A stretch of DNA of 64,000 bases from positions 10,526-74,525 of the forward strand of contig NZ_JAPQNS010000022.1 in NCBI RefSeq assembly GCF_028867935.1. The letters run 5' to 3'. The first letter of the stretch is position 1; each line of letters begins with the position of its first letter. Shown here one piece after another: positions 26,785 to 35,795 of the stretch. The DNA is from Flavobacterium sp. SUN052 (GTDB lineage: Bacteria > Bacteroidota > Bacteroidia > Flavobacteriales > Flavobacteriaceae). Under the pieces are notes generated by a model, which saw only the letters and a list, made by a program, of their open reading frames with translations, had not been told where the DNA came from and did no database searches. The translations under genes were made by a program, and so were the position numbers.

Positions 26785-28011
26785 ATGCCGACAGCCCTGC
26801 AACGACCCAGTGAGGTGAAGCAGACTACTGCTCCGGCAGTCTCTTTTGAAGACACTTCGATTGCCTTCTCCTGTCAGTCCGATTTCAAATTACGAAAAAC
26901 GTACTGGCTTTTTGCGCTGATGAATAAAGGATGGCTGGTAAATTTAGGGACATTTTTCATAAAAATTGCCCTAAAACTTAAGCTTCCGATTAAAAACCTC
27001 ATCAAGAGCACAATTTTCGAACAATTCTGCGGGGGCGAAAGCATCCGCGATTGTGAGAAAACGATAGGCAAACTACACAACGGTCACATCGGCACAATTC
27101 TCGATTATTCTATTGAGGGTGAGGACAGTGAACGGAGCTTCGAGGAAACTACCCTTGAAGTACTACGCACCATTGAGCGGGCCAGCGAATCAGCGGATAT
27201 TCCATTCTCTGTATTTAAAGTAACCGGTGTTGCCAGCTCCGACCTGCTCGAAGCAGTACAGAAAGGCGATCAACTTTCCGATGAACAGAAAGTTGCCTAT
27301 GAGCGTGTTCGCAACCGGGTAGATCGTTTGTGTGCCCGTGCTCACGAACGTAATGTAAGGTTGTTTGTCGACGCCGAAGAAAGCTGGTTGCAAGGCACAA
27401 TCGATGCACTGGCGTATGAAATGATGGCTCGTTACAACCGTGAACGGCCGGTGATATTTAACACCTACCAGATGTACCGCTGGGAGATGTACGAAAATTT
27501 TGTTCGTGCTACAGAAACGGCCCGTGAGCAAGGGTACTTGCTGGGAGCCAAGCTTGTGCGGGGTGCATATCTGGAAAAAGAACGGATTCGTTCTCATGAA
27601 GAAGAGTATCAGGACCCAATTCAGGCCACGAAAGAAGACACCGATCGGGATTTTAACCGTGCAATCGATTTTGCGCTGAATAATCGTGATACCGTTTCGA
27701 TCTGTTTGGGAACGCACAACGAGTACAGCTGTCAGTATTGTTTCCAGCGGATGAAGCAATTGGGGCTTGCGCCCAATGATGAGCATATCTGGTTCGCTCA
27801 GTTGCTTGGTATGAGCGACAATATATCTTATAACCTAGCAAATGCAGGCTACAATGTGGCCAAATATGTGCCTTATGGACCTGTAGATGCCGTTATGCCG
27901 TATCTGTTCCGCCGGGCCGAAGAAAACAAATCCATTGCTGGCCAAAGCAGTCGCGAGTTTAAGTTGGTAGCCAAAGAAATTGATCGGCGCCGGGCAGCTA
28001 AGTGTGCATAA
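26785..28011 (+). CDS. Proline dehydrogenase (monofunctional PutA-like)
   Basis: 408 residues from ATG 26785 (MPTALQRPSE); ATG 26764 is a possible longer start. It is a TIM-barrel flavoenzyme that oxidises proline to pyrroline-5-carboxylate at the inner membrane and passes electrons to quinone. Seen are the FAD/substrate motifs GAKLVRGAYLEKER, LGTHNEYSCQ and VPYGPVDAVMPYLFRRAEEN, whose Arg pair binds the proline carboxylate. No PutA DNA-binding or P5C dehydrogenase domain is present, so P5C oxidation must be carried by a separate gene. It is followed by a repeat-rich spacer and lspA. Confidence 0.92.
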   Translation: MPTALQRPSEVKQTTAPAVSFEDTSIAFSCQSDFKLRKTYWLFALMNKGWLVNLGTFFIKIALKLKLPIKNLIKSTIFEQFCGGESIRDCEKTIGKLHNGHIGTILDYSIEGEDSERSFEETTLEVLRTIERASESADIPFSVFKVTGVASSDLLEAVQKGDQLSDEQKVAYERVRNRVDRLCARAHERNVRLFVDAEESWLQGTIDALAYEMMARYNRERPVIFNTYQMYRWEMYENFVRATETAREQGYLLGAKLVRGAYLEKERIRSHEEEYQDPIQATKEDTDRDFNRAIDFALNNRDTVSICLGTHNEYSCQYCFQRMKQLGLAPNDEHIWFAQLLGMSDNISYNLANAGYNVAKYVPYGPVDAVMPYLFRRAEENKSIAGQSSREFKLVAKEIDRRRAAKCA

Positions 28012-28018
28012 AAAAATA

Positions 28019-28085
28019 ATTGGCAGTTGGCAGTAGCGGTTGGCAGTGTAGCAACTGACACCTGTTATTGCCAACTGCTACTTCT
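28019..28085. repeat. Imperfect hairpin with TTGGCAGT repeats between proline dehydrogenase and lspA
   Basis: TTGGCAGTTGGCAGTAGCGGTTGGCAG is a set of near-direct repeats, and the right part TTGCCAACTGCTAC pairs with GTAGCGGTTGGCA. It may terminate the first gene's transcript. No T run follows closely. Confidence 0.5.
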
Positions 28086-28090
28086 TTACG

Positions 28091-28942
28091 ATGATCCAGA
28101 AAAACCCGCTTAAATATTTTCTTTTCGCCTTCTTGTTGATTGGGATCGACCAGGCATCTAAAATGGCCGTTCACCACTACATGCAGCCGGGTTTTGCCGG
28201 GCAATTAAGCCTGATTGGGGATTGGTTTAAGCTACACTATGTGCTGAATCCGGGGATGGCGTTTGGCATGCAGTTGACCCACGATTACGGCAAGCTAATC
28301 CTAAGTTTGTTTCGGTTAGTGGCGATGGCGGGTATTGGCTGGTATCTGGTTCATTTGGCTCGGCAAGGAGCTCCCAACGGCTTACTTTGGGCAATGGCCA
28401 TGATTCTGGCCGGAGCGGTTGGTAACGTAATCGATAGTACTTTCTACGGCGTTTTGTTGGGCAACGCACCCTATGGTTCGCCAACGCCCTGGTTTCATGG
28501 GCAGGTGATTGATATGATTTTCGTGGATGTCTGGGAGGGTTTCATTCCTGACTGGGTGCCGCTCTGGGGTGGTCAATACTATTCAACGCCCATTTTTAAC
28601 ATTGCCGACTCCTGTATTTTTATCGGCGTTTGTTTGATCCTGTTTTTTCAGCGCCGTTTCTTTCGCGACCACAGTTTCGATCCTGATGCTCAACTTCCCG
28701 ACGATGCTGTTACAGCAGGTTCAGCCACAGTTTATCCGGCTGCTGACGCGATCGAAGAAATTGCAGCTGAACACAATCAAACCCCCGTTGCAGCTGTGGA
28801 GGGACAACCTGCACCAGATTTAGACGAACAGGACACCAGTGAAACCGATAAAGACCAACCTGTTTCCAGCGAAGAACACATAACCAGTCAAGCAGAAGAG
28901 GAGCCACGCCCAACAACCCCGAGTGGAGCCTCACCTGTGTAG
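28091..28942 (+). CDS. lspA: Lipoprotein signal peptidase with a hydrophilic C-terminal extension
   Basis: 283 residues; LspA is normally 160-210. Catalytic aspartates are at about D115 in VGNVIDSTFYG and D173 in IFNIADSCIF. Membrane helices surround them (LFAFLLIGIDQASKMA, LFRLVAMAGIGWYLVHL, ICLILFFQRR). It cleaves prolipoproteins at the lipid-modified cysteine in the inner membrane. The C-terminal ~80 residues (from about 200) are rich in Asp, Glu, Ala, Pro and Thr, and look disordered and cytoplasmic. Many exported lipoproteins in this window depend on this enzyme. Confidence 0.93.
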   Translation: MIQKNPLKYFLFAFLLIGIDQASKMAVHHYMQPGFAGQLSLIGDWFKLHYVLNPGMAFGMQLTHDYGKLILSLFRLVAMAGIGWYLVHLARQGAPNGLLWAMAMILAGAVGNVIDSTFYGVLLGNAPYGSPTPWFHGQVIDMIFVDVWEGFIPDWVPLWGGQYYSTPIFNIADSCIFIGVCLILFFQRRFFRDHSFDPDAQLPDDAVTAGSATVYPAADAIEEIAAEHNQTPVAAVEGQPAPDLDEQDTSETDKDQPVSSEEHITSQAEEEPRPTTPSGASPV

Positions 28943-28964
28943 AGACTAAATCTTTCTGCTTTCA

Positions 28965-29035
28965 AACAAGCTCGACAGGGTGTAAGCCTAAGCCGTTTGG
29001 CCTAAGGTCTACACCTCGCCGGGCTTGTTCTTTTT
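28965..29035 (+). terminator. Terminator after lspA
   Basis: AACAAGCTCG...GGGTGTA pairs with TACACC...CGGGCTTGTT, followed by CTTTTT on the plus strand. Confidence 0.7.
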
Positions 29036-29095
29036 GAGACACAACAGTAGAAGACACTCGTCAAATCGATTCTGGTACTATCAGAACTGACTACT

Positions 29096-30859
29096 ATGAA
29101 GCCACTATTCTACCTTGCCGTCTTCCAGCTTGCTTGTTTAGGCAGTTTAGCCCAAACTCCGTCTTCACCTAGCCTCCCGCCTGTTTTCAGCAGTGAGCAG
29201 GTACGCAAATCTCAGTCCGATCCTACTGTTCGGCGGTATTTATCGCCGGTGAAAATTCTCTGGCAAACCAAAGCTATCACTAACTCCGAACGACTTCTGA
29301 AGCCGGGTAATGGGCAAGCCGATCTGTCGGGAAAGGACCTGTGTTCTCTGAAAAGTACGGGCTCAATGAAGCCCGGTATCCTGCTCGATTTTGGCAAGGA
29401 ACTACACGGTGGGTTGCAGTTGGTTACGGGTCAGTGGAAGGTAAGCAAGCCCATTACCGTGCGTATTCGATTTGGGGAATCGGCCAGCGAGGCAATGGCT
29501 GATATTGAACCAAAACAGAACGCCACCAACGATCACGCCATTCGTGACCTAACCATACAAGTGCCGTGGTTGGGCAAACTAGAACTTGGTAACACGGGCT
29601 TCCGTTTTGTCCGAATCGATTTGGTTGATCCCGACACTGAATTGCTGCTGAAGGAAGCGCGCGCCATTTTCACGTATCGCGACATTCCGTATCTAGGCTC
29701 ATTTCGGTGTAATGACGAACTCCTCAATAAAATCTGGGAAACGGGTGCCTATACGGTTCACCTGAATATGCAGGACTACCTCTGGGATGGCATCAAGCGC
29801 GACCGACTGGTGTGGGTGGGTGATATGCACCCAGAGGTATCAACGATCAACGCTGTTTTCGGCTATAACGAAGTAGTTCCTAAAAGCCTTGACTTGGCGC
29901 GGGATATAACTCCATTACCCGGCTGGATGAACGGCATCAGTACGTATTCGATGTGGTGGATTCTTATTCAGCGCGACTGGTATCAGCATCATGGCAACTT
30001 GGATTATCTGAAGCATCAAAAAACCTATCTGGTTTCGCTGCTGAACCTGCTTACCCAAAAAATTGACGCCCAAAACAGCGAAACGCTGGACGGGACACGG
30101 TTTTTAGACTGGCCGTCCAGCGAAAACAAGCCGGGTATCCACGCCGGTTTACAGGCGATGATGGTGTTATCGCTCCAGGCCGGTACCGACCTCTGCCGCA
30201 TCCTCGGAGACCCTGCAACCGCTACCCAGTGCGAGGCCGCCGTGGCCCGACTAAAAAAGAATGTACCTGCCCCCAACGATTCTAAACAGGGTGCGGCATT
30301 GCTGGCCTTATCGGGGCTGGTTCCTGCGCAACAGGCGAATCAAGATGTATTGGCCGTGAATGGTGCCGGTAATTTTTCTACATTCTACGGCTACTATATG
30401 CTTCAGGCCAAGGCCAAAGCGGGTGATTACAAAGGCGCACTGGCCAATATCCGTGAGTTCTGGGGCGGCATGCTCAAATTAGGTGCGACTACCTTTTGGG
30501 AAGACTTTAATCTGGACTGGACAACCAACGCGGCCCGCATCGACGAGCTAGTTCCCGCAGGCAAAAAAGATATTCATGGTGAGTACGGCGCTTATTGCTA
30601 CGTTGGCTTCCGGCACAGCCTAGCTCATGGCTGGGCATCTGGCCCAACGCCCTGGTTAACCGAACACGTACTGGGAATAAGTGTAGTAGAACCGGGCTGC
30701 CGGACTATTCGGGTACAGCCACACCTTGAAGACCTGACCTTTGCTGAAGGTACGTTTCCCACCCCCTTTGGACTGGTTAATGTGAAGCACACCAAGTTGG
30801 CCAATGGTACTGTTCAGTCAGACATTACAGGGCCGAAAGAAGTCCGAATTATCCGGTAG
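29096..30859 (+). CDS. GH78-like alpha-L-rhamnosidase family protein (exported)
   Basis: 587 residues with signal peptide (FYLAVFQLACLGSLAQT). A beta-sandwich N-terminal domain (GSMKPGILLDFGKELHGGLQ) precedes the (alpha/alpha)6 barrel that begins around FRCNDELLNKIWETGAYTVH. The catalytic-region motif WDGIKRDRLVWVGDMHPE is the equivalent of the GH78 sequence ending in GD. The C-terminal beta domain contains RTIRVQPHLEDLTFAEG. The protein is smaller than many characterised rhamnosidases, and substrate is not proven. It should act in the periplasm or outside on rhamnose-containing glycosides. Confidence 0.82.
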   Translation: MKPLFYLAVFQLACLGSLAQTPSSPSLPPVFSSEQVRKSQSDPTVRRYLSPVKILWQTKAITNSERLLKPGNGQADLSGKDLCSLKSTGSMKPGILLDFGKELHGGLQLVTGQWKVSKPITVRIRFGESASEAMADIEPKQNATNDHAIRDLTIQVPWLGKLELGNTGFRFVRIDLVDPDTELLLKEARAIFTYRDIPYLGSFRCNDELLNKIWETGAYTVHLNMQDYLWDGIKRDRLVWVGDMHPEVSTINAVFGYNEVVPKSLDLARDITPLPGWMNGISTYSMWWILIQRDWYQHHGNLDYLKHQKTYLVSLLNLLTQKIDAQNSETLDGTRFLDWPSSENKPGIHAGLQAMMVLSLQAGTDLCRILGDPATATQCEAAVARLKKNVPAPNDSKQGAALLALSGLVPAQQANQDVLAVNGAGNFSTFYGYYMLQAKAKAGDYKGALANIREFWGGMLKLGATTFWEDFNLDWTTNAARIDELVPAGKKDIHGEYGAYCYVGFRHSLAHGWASGPTPWLTEHVLGISVVEPGCRTIRVQPHLEDLTFAEGTFPTPFGLVNVKHTKLANGTVQSDITGPKEVRIIR

Positions 30860-30946
30860 TAGTCGCTTCTGCGCTAAACCTCTCCAAAAAATCAATTTTC
30901 TAAACAGTATGCTCGCTTTTTGGTAAATAGAAGCGTGCAGTAATTA

Positions 30947-31390
30947 ATGGTTACGATCATGTTAGAGAAATTAGAAGAAGTACGGGAAAATATATTTCGG
31001 TATCTGGAGGCCAGAATCGAATTGTTCACACTAGAAACGCGTGGGAAAGTGGAGGAAGGTGTGGTTCGTGCCGTTCATGGAGTCATACTTGGCTTTTTGG
31101 CCACCATCACCCTAATCTTTTTATTAAGTCTGCTGGCAGCTTTCTTGAACGAAGTACTCGATAGCCGGTATCTTGGTTTTCTGATTGTAGCTGCTTTCTT
31201 CCTCGTTTTGACCATCGTTTGGGTCGTTGCTAAGGAATCGATTTTGGGCATGATCCGCGAAATGGCCTATAAAAGCATCAAGGCATCACAGGAAAAAAAG
31301 GCCGAAGAGAAGTCGGAAGCGGTGCAAGATTTAATGAACCAGACACGAGATACGCTTAATCAATCGGGCCCATATATCGCTCGTGAATAA
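30947..31390 (+). CDS. Phage holin family (holin-X/superfamily III-like) membrane protein
   Basis: 147 residues; ATG at 30947 (MVTIMLEKLEE), with an alternative ATG at 30959. The N-terminal charged helix (EEVRENIFRYLEARIELFTL) is followed by two transmembrane helices (ILGFLATITLIFLLSLLAAF and LGFLIVAAFFLVLTIVWVVA) and a charged C-terminal coiled-coil-like tail. This pattern fits the holin-X family, which is common in non-phage contexts. No phage genes are nearby, so it is most likely a small membrane protein of stress or envelope function. It precedes a related-looking gene at 31489. Confidence 0.7.
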   Translation: MVTIMLEKLEEVRENIFRYLEARIELFTLETRGKVEEGVVRAVHGVILGFLATITLIFLLSLLAAFLNEVLDSRYLGFLIVAAFFLVLTIVWVVAKESILGMIREMAYKSIKASQEKKAEEKSEAVQDLMNQTRDTLNQSGPYIARE

Positions 31391-31488
31391 CTAAATACGG
31401 AGTATAGTAAGACTGTGTTGGCGAACCGCCAAAGCGGTTTATCGCGGCTCCGAACTGATTTTTTACTAATTTAGACCTGACAAAACCA

Positions 31489-32037
31489 ATGGAAGATCCA
31501 AAAGTGCTGTTTGCTGACACAACTGCCCGCCGAGCCGAGCTGCTGAAAGCAACAGAGCGATTTAAGTCATCGATTCAGAATAGCGTTGAGTCCATAAAAG
31601 ATGATGCTGCCGAAACGGGCAAAACAGTCGCTTTCGTAGCGGCAGTTGCGCTTGGTGTGTTCATCGTTGCCAATGCCATTTTACCAAAGTCAGACGAATA
31701 CCGCTACGCTGAGAAATACGGCGAGCGCGATGACAATGACGAGTACGCATCATACGAGGATTACGACGACGAAGACTATGAGGCAGCAAAACCTGCGCAT
31801 GCCAAGTCGAAGCAGCAGTTGGTTAAAGAAAATAAAGAAACGACCAGAAAGTCGGCAATTGGCGGATTGGTTGGGGGTTTAGTAACGTCGGTACTGACGA
31901 ATATTGCCCGCGAACAACTGTCGAACGTATTAGCCCGCATCCGTAGCAATAATGCAATCAACCAAGGAGCAGAGCCTTACACAACGGAGCAGTATCATCA
32001 GCAAGCACCCACGCAGCCTGTTAACTACTCTTCGTAA
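31489..32037 (+). CDS. Hypothetical single- or double-pass membrane protein with acidic linker
   Basis: 182 residues, not recognised. A charged N-terminal helix (TARRAELLKATERFKSSIQN) is followed by one clear transmembrane segment (TVAFVAAVALGVFIVANAIL). Next comes a Tyr/Asp/Glu-rich linker (YASYEDYDDEDYEAAKPAHA), a glycine-rich second hydrophobic helix (AIGGLVGGLVTSVLTNIA) and a Gln/Pro tail. It resembles the YtxH-like/holin-neighbour proteins that accompany the preceding membrane protein. Its 3' 86 nt overlap the start of the GGGPS gene in another frame. Confidence 0.65.
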   Translation: MEDPKVLFADTTARRAELLKATERFKSSIQNSVESIKDDAAETGKTVAFVAAVALGVFIVANAILPKSDEYRYAEKYGERDDNDEYASYEDYDDEDYEAAKPAHAKSKQQLVKENKETTRKSAIGGLVGGLVTSVLTNIAREQLSNVLARIRSNNAINQGAEPYTTEQYHQQAPTQPVNYSS

Positions 32038-32752
32038 GTACAAACATACTGGCCAGAAAGGCATTGCTGTCTTGCTCGACCCCGATAAGGTCGAGCAAGA
32101 CGCATTTTCGGCCCTACTGATTCAAGCAAACCATTTCCCCGTTGATTTTTTCTTTGTCGGAGGTAGTTTAGTTACTGAGTATACACATCGTGAACTGATT
32201 GCAGCTGTACGCGGAAACACAGATACCCCCGTTATTCTGTTTCCCGGCAACAGTCTTCATATCGAACCATCGGCCGATGGCATTCTGTTGCTCTCGCTTA
32301 TTTCGGGCCGCAATCCAGAGTTTTTGATCGGTCAGCACATTATTGCCGCTCCTCTTCTCCGAAAAAGCGGTCTGGAGATCCTACCAACGGGCTATATGGT
32401 TGTGGACAGTGGTACTCAAACCACCGTTTCGTACATCAGCGGCACCATGCCCCTACCCCACGACAAGCCTAGCGTTGCCGCCTGCACCGCGATGGCAGGA
32501 GAGATGCTTGGTCTCCAGATTATTTATATGGATGCCGGTAGTGGAGCCCGTTGGCCCGTTTCGGCCGCAATGATCCGTGCCGTTCGCGAAGCCGTTGACC
32601 TACCCATTGTAGTCGGTGGAGGCATTAACACCCCCGAACGTGCTGCCGCTGCCCTCGAAGCGGGTGCTGACCTGATTGTAGTTGGAAACAGTTTAGAAGC
32701 TAATCCCGCCCTGTTACCCGAGTTGGTAGCTGTGGTTGAAGCATATCGGTGA
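31952..32752 (+). CDS. Geranylgeranylglyceryl/heptaprenylglyceryl phosphate synthase (GGGPS/PcrB family)
   Basis: 266 residues. Motifs are KGIAVLLDPDKVEQDAF, VDFFFVGGSLVTEYTHREL, TPVILFPGNSLHIEPSADGI, GYMVVDSGTQTTVSYISG, IYMDAGSGARWPVSAAMI and LPIVVGGGINTPERAA, all of the family's (beta/alpha)8 sn-glycerol-1-phosphate prenyltransferases. This activity joins a polyprenyl diphosphate to glycerol-1-phosphate to form an ether-lipid precursor, as in archaea. ATG at 31952 lies 86 nt inside the preceding gene; no other ATG, GTG or TTG in frame is near the conserved start, so the overlap is accepted. The first ~30 residues may be non-conserved extension. Confidence 0.93.
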   Translation: MQSTKEQSLTQRSSIISKHPRSLLTTLRKYKHTGQKGIAVLLDPDKVEQDAFSALLIQANHFPVDFFFVGGSLVTEYTHRELIAAVRGNTDTPVILFPGNSLHIEPSADGILLLSLISGRNPEFLIGQHIIAAPLLRKSGLEILPTGYMVVDSGTQTTVSYISGTMPLPHDKPSVAACTAMAGEMLGLQIIYMDAGSGARWPVSAAMIRAVREAVDLPIVVGGGINTPERAAAALEAGADLIVVGNSLEANPALLPELVAVVEAYR

Positions 32753-32802
32753 AACTGCCTACCTTCGTGTCAACGAGATTCACTCACTCATCTTCTAATA
32801 CG

Positions 32803-34323
32803 ATGAAATCGCTTTTATATACATTCCTAGCGGGTGTACTAGTTACTAACGTTGCTTTTGCGCAACCCAGAAAATCGGCGGCTAAATCCACTGCTGGCAC
32901 TGCCTTGCCAGAGCAACGAATTACTCTATCGGAGACCGAAGCTCACATGCGGTTCCTAGCTTCCGACGAATTACAGGGCCGCCGGACGGGGTCTATGGGA
33001 AATATGATTGCCGCCCGCTACATTGCCGAGCAATACCGAATGCTGGGTTTAAAACCTGTTCAGGGGCAAACTGATTTTTACCAAAACATAGCCTTAGAAC
33101 GTGTTACAGCCGCGAGCTCGGGGGTGTTGATCACGGGTAAAGATTCGTTGAAACTCGGTAAAGATCTGGTCGTAATGGCGGGCGGCCCGTTCGATAAAAC
33201 GGCAGAGGTTGTCTACGCTGGTTATGGCTTAACCGAAAGTGAAGACGGCTACAACGGACACGATGTAAAAGGCAGGATTGTAGTCGTGCAGGGCGGGTCA
33301 CCTGAAGCAAAGGGAGCACAAGAAATTTTCCGGGCCTCAAACCAGAAGCGCAAACTGGCTTCCGACAAAGGCGCCATCGCCTTGATTGAACTCTACAGCG
33401 AATCGATTCCCTGGGGTATGGTGGGGCAATATTTCAACCGGGAGCAGATTTCTCTACCCGTTGCCGGGGCTGGTACCAGCACACTAGCTCATGCCTGGAT
33501 CAATAATAAGGACAATCAGTTTAAGCGCTTAAAAGAAGCGGGGCAAACCATCACGCTGCGCACATCGGGCAGACCAAAAGTGGCCGCCCCATCGATGAAC
33601 GTTGCCGGGGTGATCGAAGGAACGGACCCAAAACTCAAAGACGAATACGTTATTCTCTCTGCCCACTTCGACCACGTAGGTGTAGGCAAACAGGGCGGTC
33701 CCAACTATCCGGCTACGGATAGTATTTTCAATGGGGCGCGTGATAACGCGTTTGGAACCGTAGGCTTGCTTACAGCGGCAAAAGCCCTGAGCCAGCAACG
33801 ACCAAAACGCTCGGTACTGGTATTGGCCCTGACGGGCGAAGAAGTAGGACTATTAGGTAGCCGCTATTACGCCGAAAACCCACTTATTCCCCTTAAGCAA
33901 ACCATTTTCGATCTAAACATCGATGGTGCAGGCTACAACGATACCACCATTGTATCGGTAATTGGTCTGGAGCGCACCGGGGCCAAAGCCGAAATCGAAG
34001 CGGGCGCAAAAGCATTTGGCTTGAGCGTTTTTGCTGAACCAGCCCCCGAGCAAGGCCTGTTCGACCGCTCCGACAATGTGAGTTTTGCGGCCAAAGGAGT
34101 GCCAGCGCCTACGTTTTCAGCAGGTTTCAAAGCCTTCGACGAAGCTATCGGTAAATACTATCACCAAGCCATTGATAACCCGGAATCAATCGATTTTAGT
34201 TATCTGACTAAGTTCTGCCAGGCGTTTGCCCACACCGCTCGTCTGATTGCCGACAGACCAACCCGCCCCATGTGGAGCGCGGGCGACAAGTACGAAGCAG
34301 CAGCAAAAGAACTTTATAAATAG
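32803..34323 (+). CDS. Exported M28-family metallopeptidase
   Basis: 506 residues from ATG 32803, with a signal peptide (MKSLLYTFLAGVLVTNVAFA); a GTG at 32749 would add 18 residues. The zinc-peptidase ligands are present: LSAHFDHVGVG (His, Asp), GARDNAFGTVGLL (Asp) and LALTGEEVGLLGSRYYAEN (Glu-Glu). Before them is a PA-like insert (VYAGYGLTESEDGYNGHDVK), as in the M28 aminopeptidases. The enzyme trims peptides in the periplasm or outside. The first 18 codons of the alternative start overlap GGGPS by 4 nt, so the genes may be co-transcribed. Confidence 0.9.
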   Translation: MKSLLYTFLAGVLVTNVAFAQPRKSAAKSTAGTALPEQRITLSETEAHMRFLASDELQGRRTGSMGNMIAARYIAEQYRMLGLKPVQGQTDFYQNIALERVTAASSGVLITGKDSLKLGKDLVVMAGGPFDKTAEVVYAGYGLTESEDGYNGHDVKGRIVVVQGGSPEAKGAQEIFRASNQKRKLASDKGAIALIELYSESIPWGMVGQYFNREQISLPVAGAGTSTLAHAWINNKDNQFKRLKEAGQTITLRTSGRPKVAAPSMNVAGVIEGTDPKLKDEYVILSAHFDHVGVGKQGGPNYPATDSIFNGARDNAFGTVGLLTAAKALSQQRPKRSVLVLALTGEEVGLLGSRYYAENPLIPLKQTIFDLNIDGAGYNDTTIVSVIGLERTGAKAEIEAGAKAFGLSVFAEPAPEQGLFDRSDNVSFAAKGVPAPTFSAGFKAFDEAIGKYYHQAIDNPESIDFSYLTKFCQAFAHTARLIADRPTRPMWSAGDKYEAAAKELYK

Positions 34324-34342
34324 ACATTAATGCATAAATGAG

Positions 34343-34386
34343 AAAAGGGTGGCTAACGCATTGGTTTTGCGTTAGCCACCCTTTTC
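34343..34386. terminator. Bidirectional terminator between M28 peptidase and der
   Basis: AAAAGGGTGGCTAACGCA and TGCGTTAGCCACCCTTTT form an 18-bp stem with an 8-nt loop between convergent genes. Confidence 0.9.
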
Positions 34387-34402
34387 CTATTTTGTCTTTC
34401 TT

Positions 34403-35710
34403 CTATTTCTGGCGGAAGAAAACCGTAATGGGTACCCCGTCGAATCCAAAGTGCTCACGTAATCTGTTCTCCAGAAAACGCTCGTATGGTTCGCGAATGT
34501 ACTGCGGCAAGTTGCAGAAGAAAATGAACGTTGGCGACGGCGTAGGCACTTGAAGCATATACTTGATCTTGATATGCTTGCCCTTCATGGCTGGTGGTGG
34601 ATGCCGCTCGATTTCCGGTTGCATCACTTCGTTCAGCTTTGAAGTCGTGATTTTCTTGTGTTTATTCTCGTAGACCTCGGTCGCTTTTTCCATCACCTGG
34701 AAAATACGCTGCTTCTCGTGAACAGAGGCAAAAATAATCGGTAGATAATCGATAGGAGCCATTCGTCGGTTGATCTCTTTTTTCCAGATATCAGCAGTCT
34801 TCTGATCTTTCTCGATGGCATCCCACTTATTCACCATCAGCACCACGCCTTTCTTGGCTTTCACGGCTTGCCCAATAATGTTCATGTCCTGCGACTCAAG
34901 GCCACGGGTGGCATCGAGCATCACAATACAAACATCCGAGTCTTCCATTGCTTTCAACGTACGCACAATCGAATAGAACTCGATGTTGTCGTTAACTTTG
35001 GCTTTCCGGCGTAAACCAGCCGTGTCAGTCAGGATAAAGTCTTTACCGTAGGCCTTGTAGCGCGTATCGATAGAGTCACGCGTTGTACCGGCGATGTCTG
35101 TTACGATAGTTCGGTCTTTACCCAAAAGCACGTTCAGGAACGACGATTTTCCCACATTGGGCCGGCCGATAATGGCAATCCGGGGAATCCCCGCATTGGG
35201 ATCTTCCATGTCATCCGTCTGGAAATGCTTGATCACATCGTCCAGCAAATCACCCGTACCACTACCTGTCTGCGAAGAAATGGGATAGGGTTCACCCAAA
35301 CCAAGTGCGTAAAACTCAGCGGCAGCCTGATGGCGTTCGCCCGTTTCGGCTTTGTTGGCTACCACCATAACGGGCTTTTTGGACCGCCGGAGGATATTGG
35401 CAAAATCCTGATCCATCCCCGTTAAACCTACCATCGTGTCGACCATGAACAACACCACACTAGCTTCTTCAATGGCAATTTCGACCTGGTCACGAATGGC
35501 ACCTTCAAATGTATCTTCGGAACCTACCACGTAGCCCCCCGTATCGATAACCGTAAACCGCTTATCGGTCCACTCGGCATAACCATAGTGCCGGTCGCGG
35601 GTAACCCCCGCCTGATTATCCATAATAGCCTGTCGCTGTTCGATCAGGCGGTTAAAAAACGTCGATTTGCCAACATTGGGCCGACCGACTATTGCAACTA
35701 TGTTTGACAT
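34403..35710 (-). CDS. der: Ribosome biogenesis GTPase Der (EngA)
   Basis: 435 residues from ATG 35710 (MSNIVAIVGRPNVGKS). Two tandem GTPase domains are seen: the first with VGRPNVGKSTFF and DTGG, the second with IGRPNVGKSSFLN, DTAGLRR and NKWDAIEKD. A KH-like C-terminal domain contains the conserved PPAMKGKHIKIKYMLQ. Der acts in maturation of the 50S subunit in the cytoplasm. It is transcribed in the same direction as era, which lies upstream. Confidence 0.97.
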   Translation of the reverse strand: MSNIVAIVGRPNVGKSTFFNRLIEQRQAIMDNQAGVTRDRHYGYAEWTDKRFTVIDTGGYVVGSEDTFEGAIRDQVEIAIEEASVVLFMVDTMVGLTGMDQDFANILRRSKKPVMVVANKAETGERHQAAAEFYALGLGEPYPISSQTGSGTGDLLDDVIKHFQTDDMEDPNAGIPRIAIIGRPNVGKSSFLNVLLGKDRTIVTDIAGTTRDSIDTRYKAYGKDFILTDTAGLRRKAKVNDNIEFYSIVRTLKAMEDSDVCIVMLDATRGLESQDMNIIGQAVKAKKGVVLMVNKWDAIEKDQKTADIWKKEINRRMAPIDYLPIIFASVHEKQRIFQVMEKATEVYENKHKKITTSKLNEVMQPEIERHPPPAMKGKHIKIKYMLQVPTPSPTFIFFCNLPQYIREPYERFLENRLREHFGFDGVPITVFFRQK

Positions 35711-35753
35711 GAATTCAGTGATCAGTGAACAACCAACAACCATCAGTAAGCTC

Positions 35754-35783
35754 ATCAGCCAATACTGTTAACTGTTGGCTGAT
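35754..35783. repeat. Hairpin in the era-der spacer
   Basis: TCAGCCAA and TTGGCTGA form the stem around a TACTGTTAACTG loop. The surrounding 85-bp spacer has other short repeats of CAACAA/TTGTTG. Confidence 0.45.
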
Positions 35784-35795
35784 TGTTGTTCGTTG

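Noticed and set aside
30947..31390. Prophage remnant because of a holin-family protein
   Set aside because: No other phage genes nearby; this membrane protein family is common outside phages.
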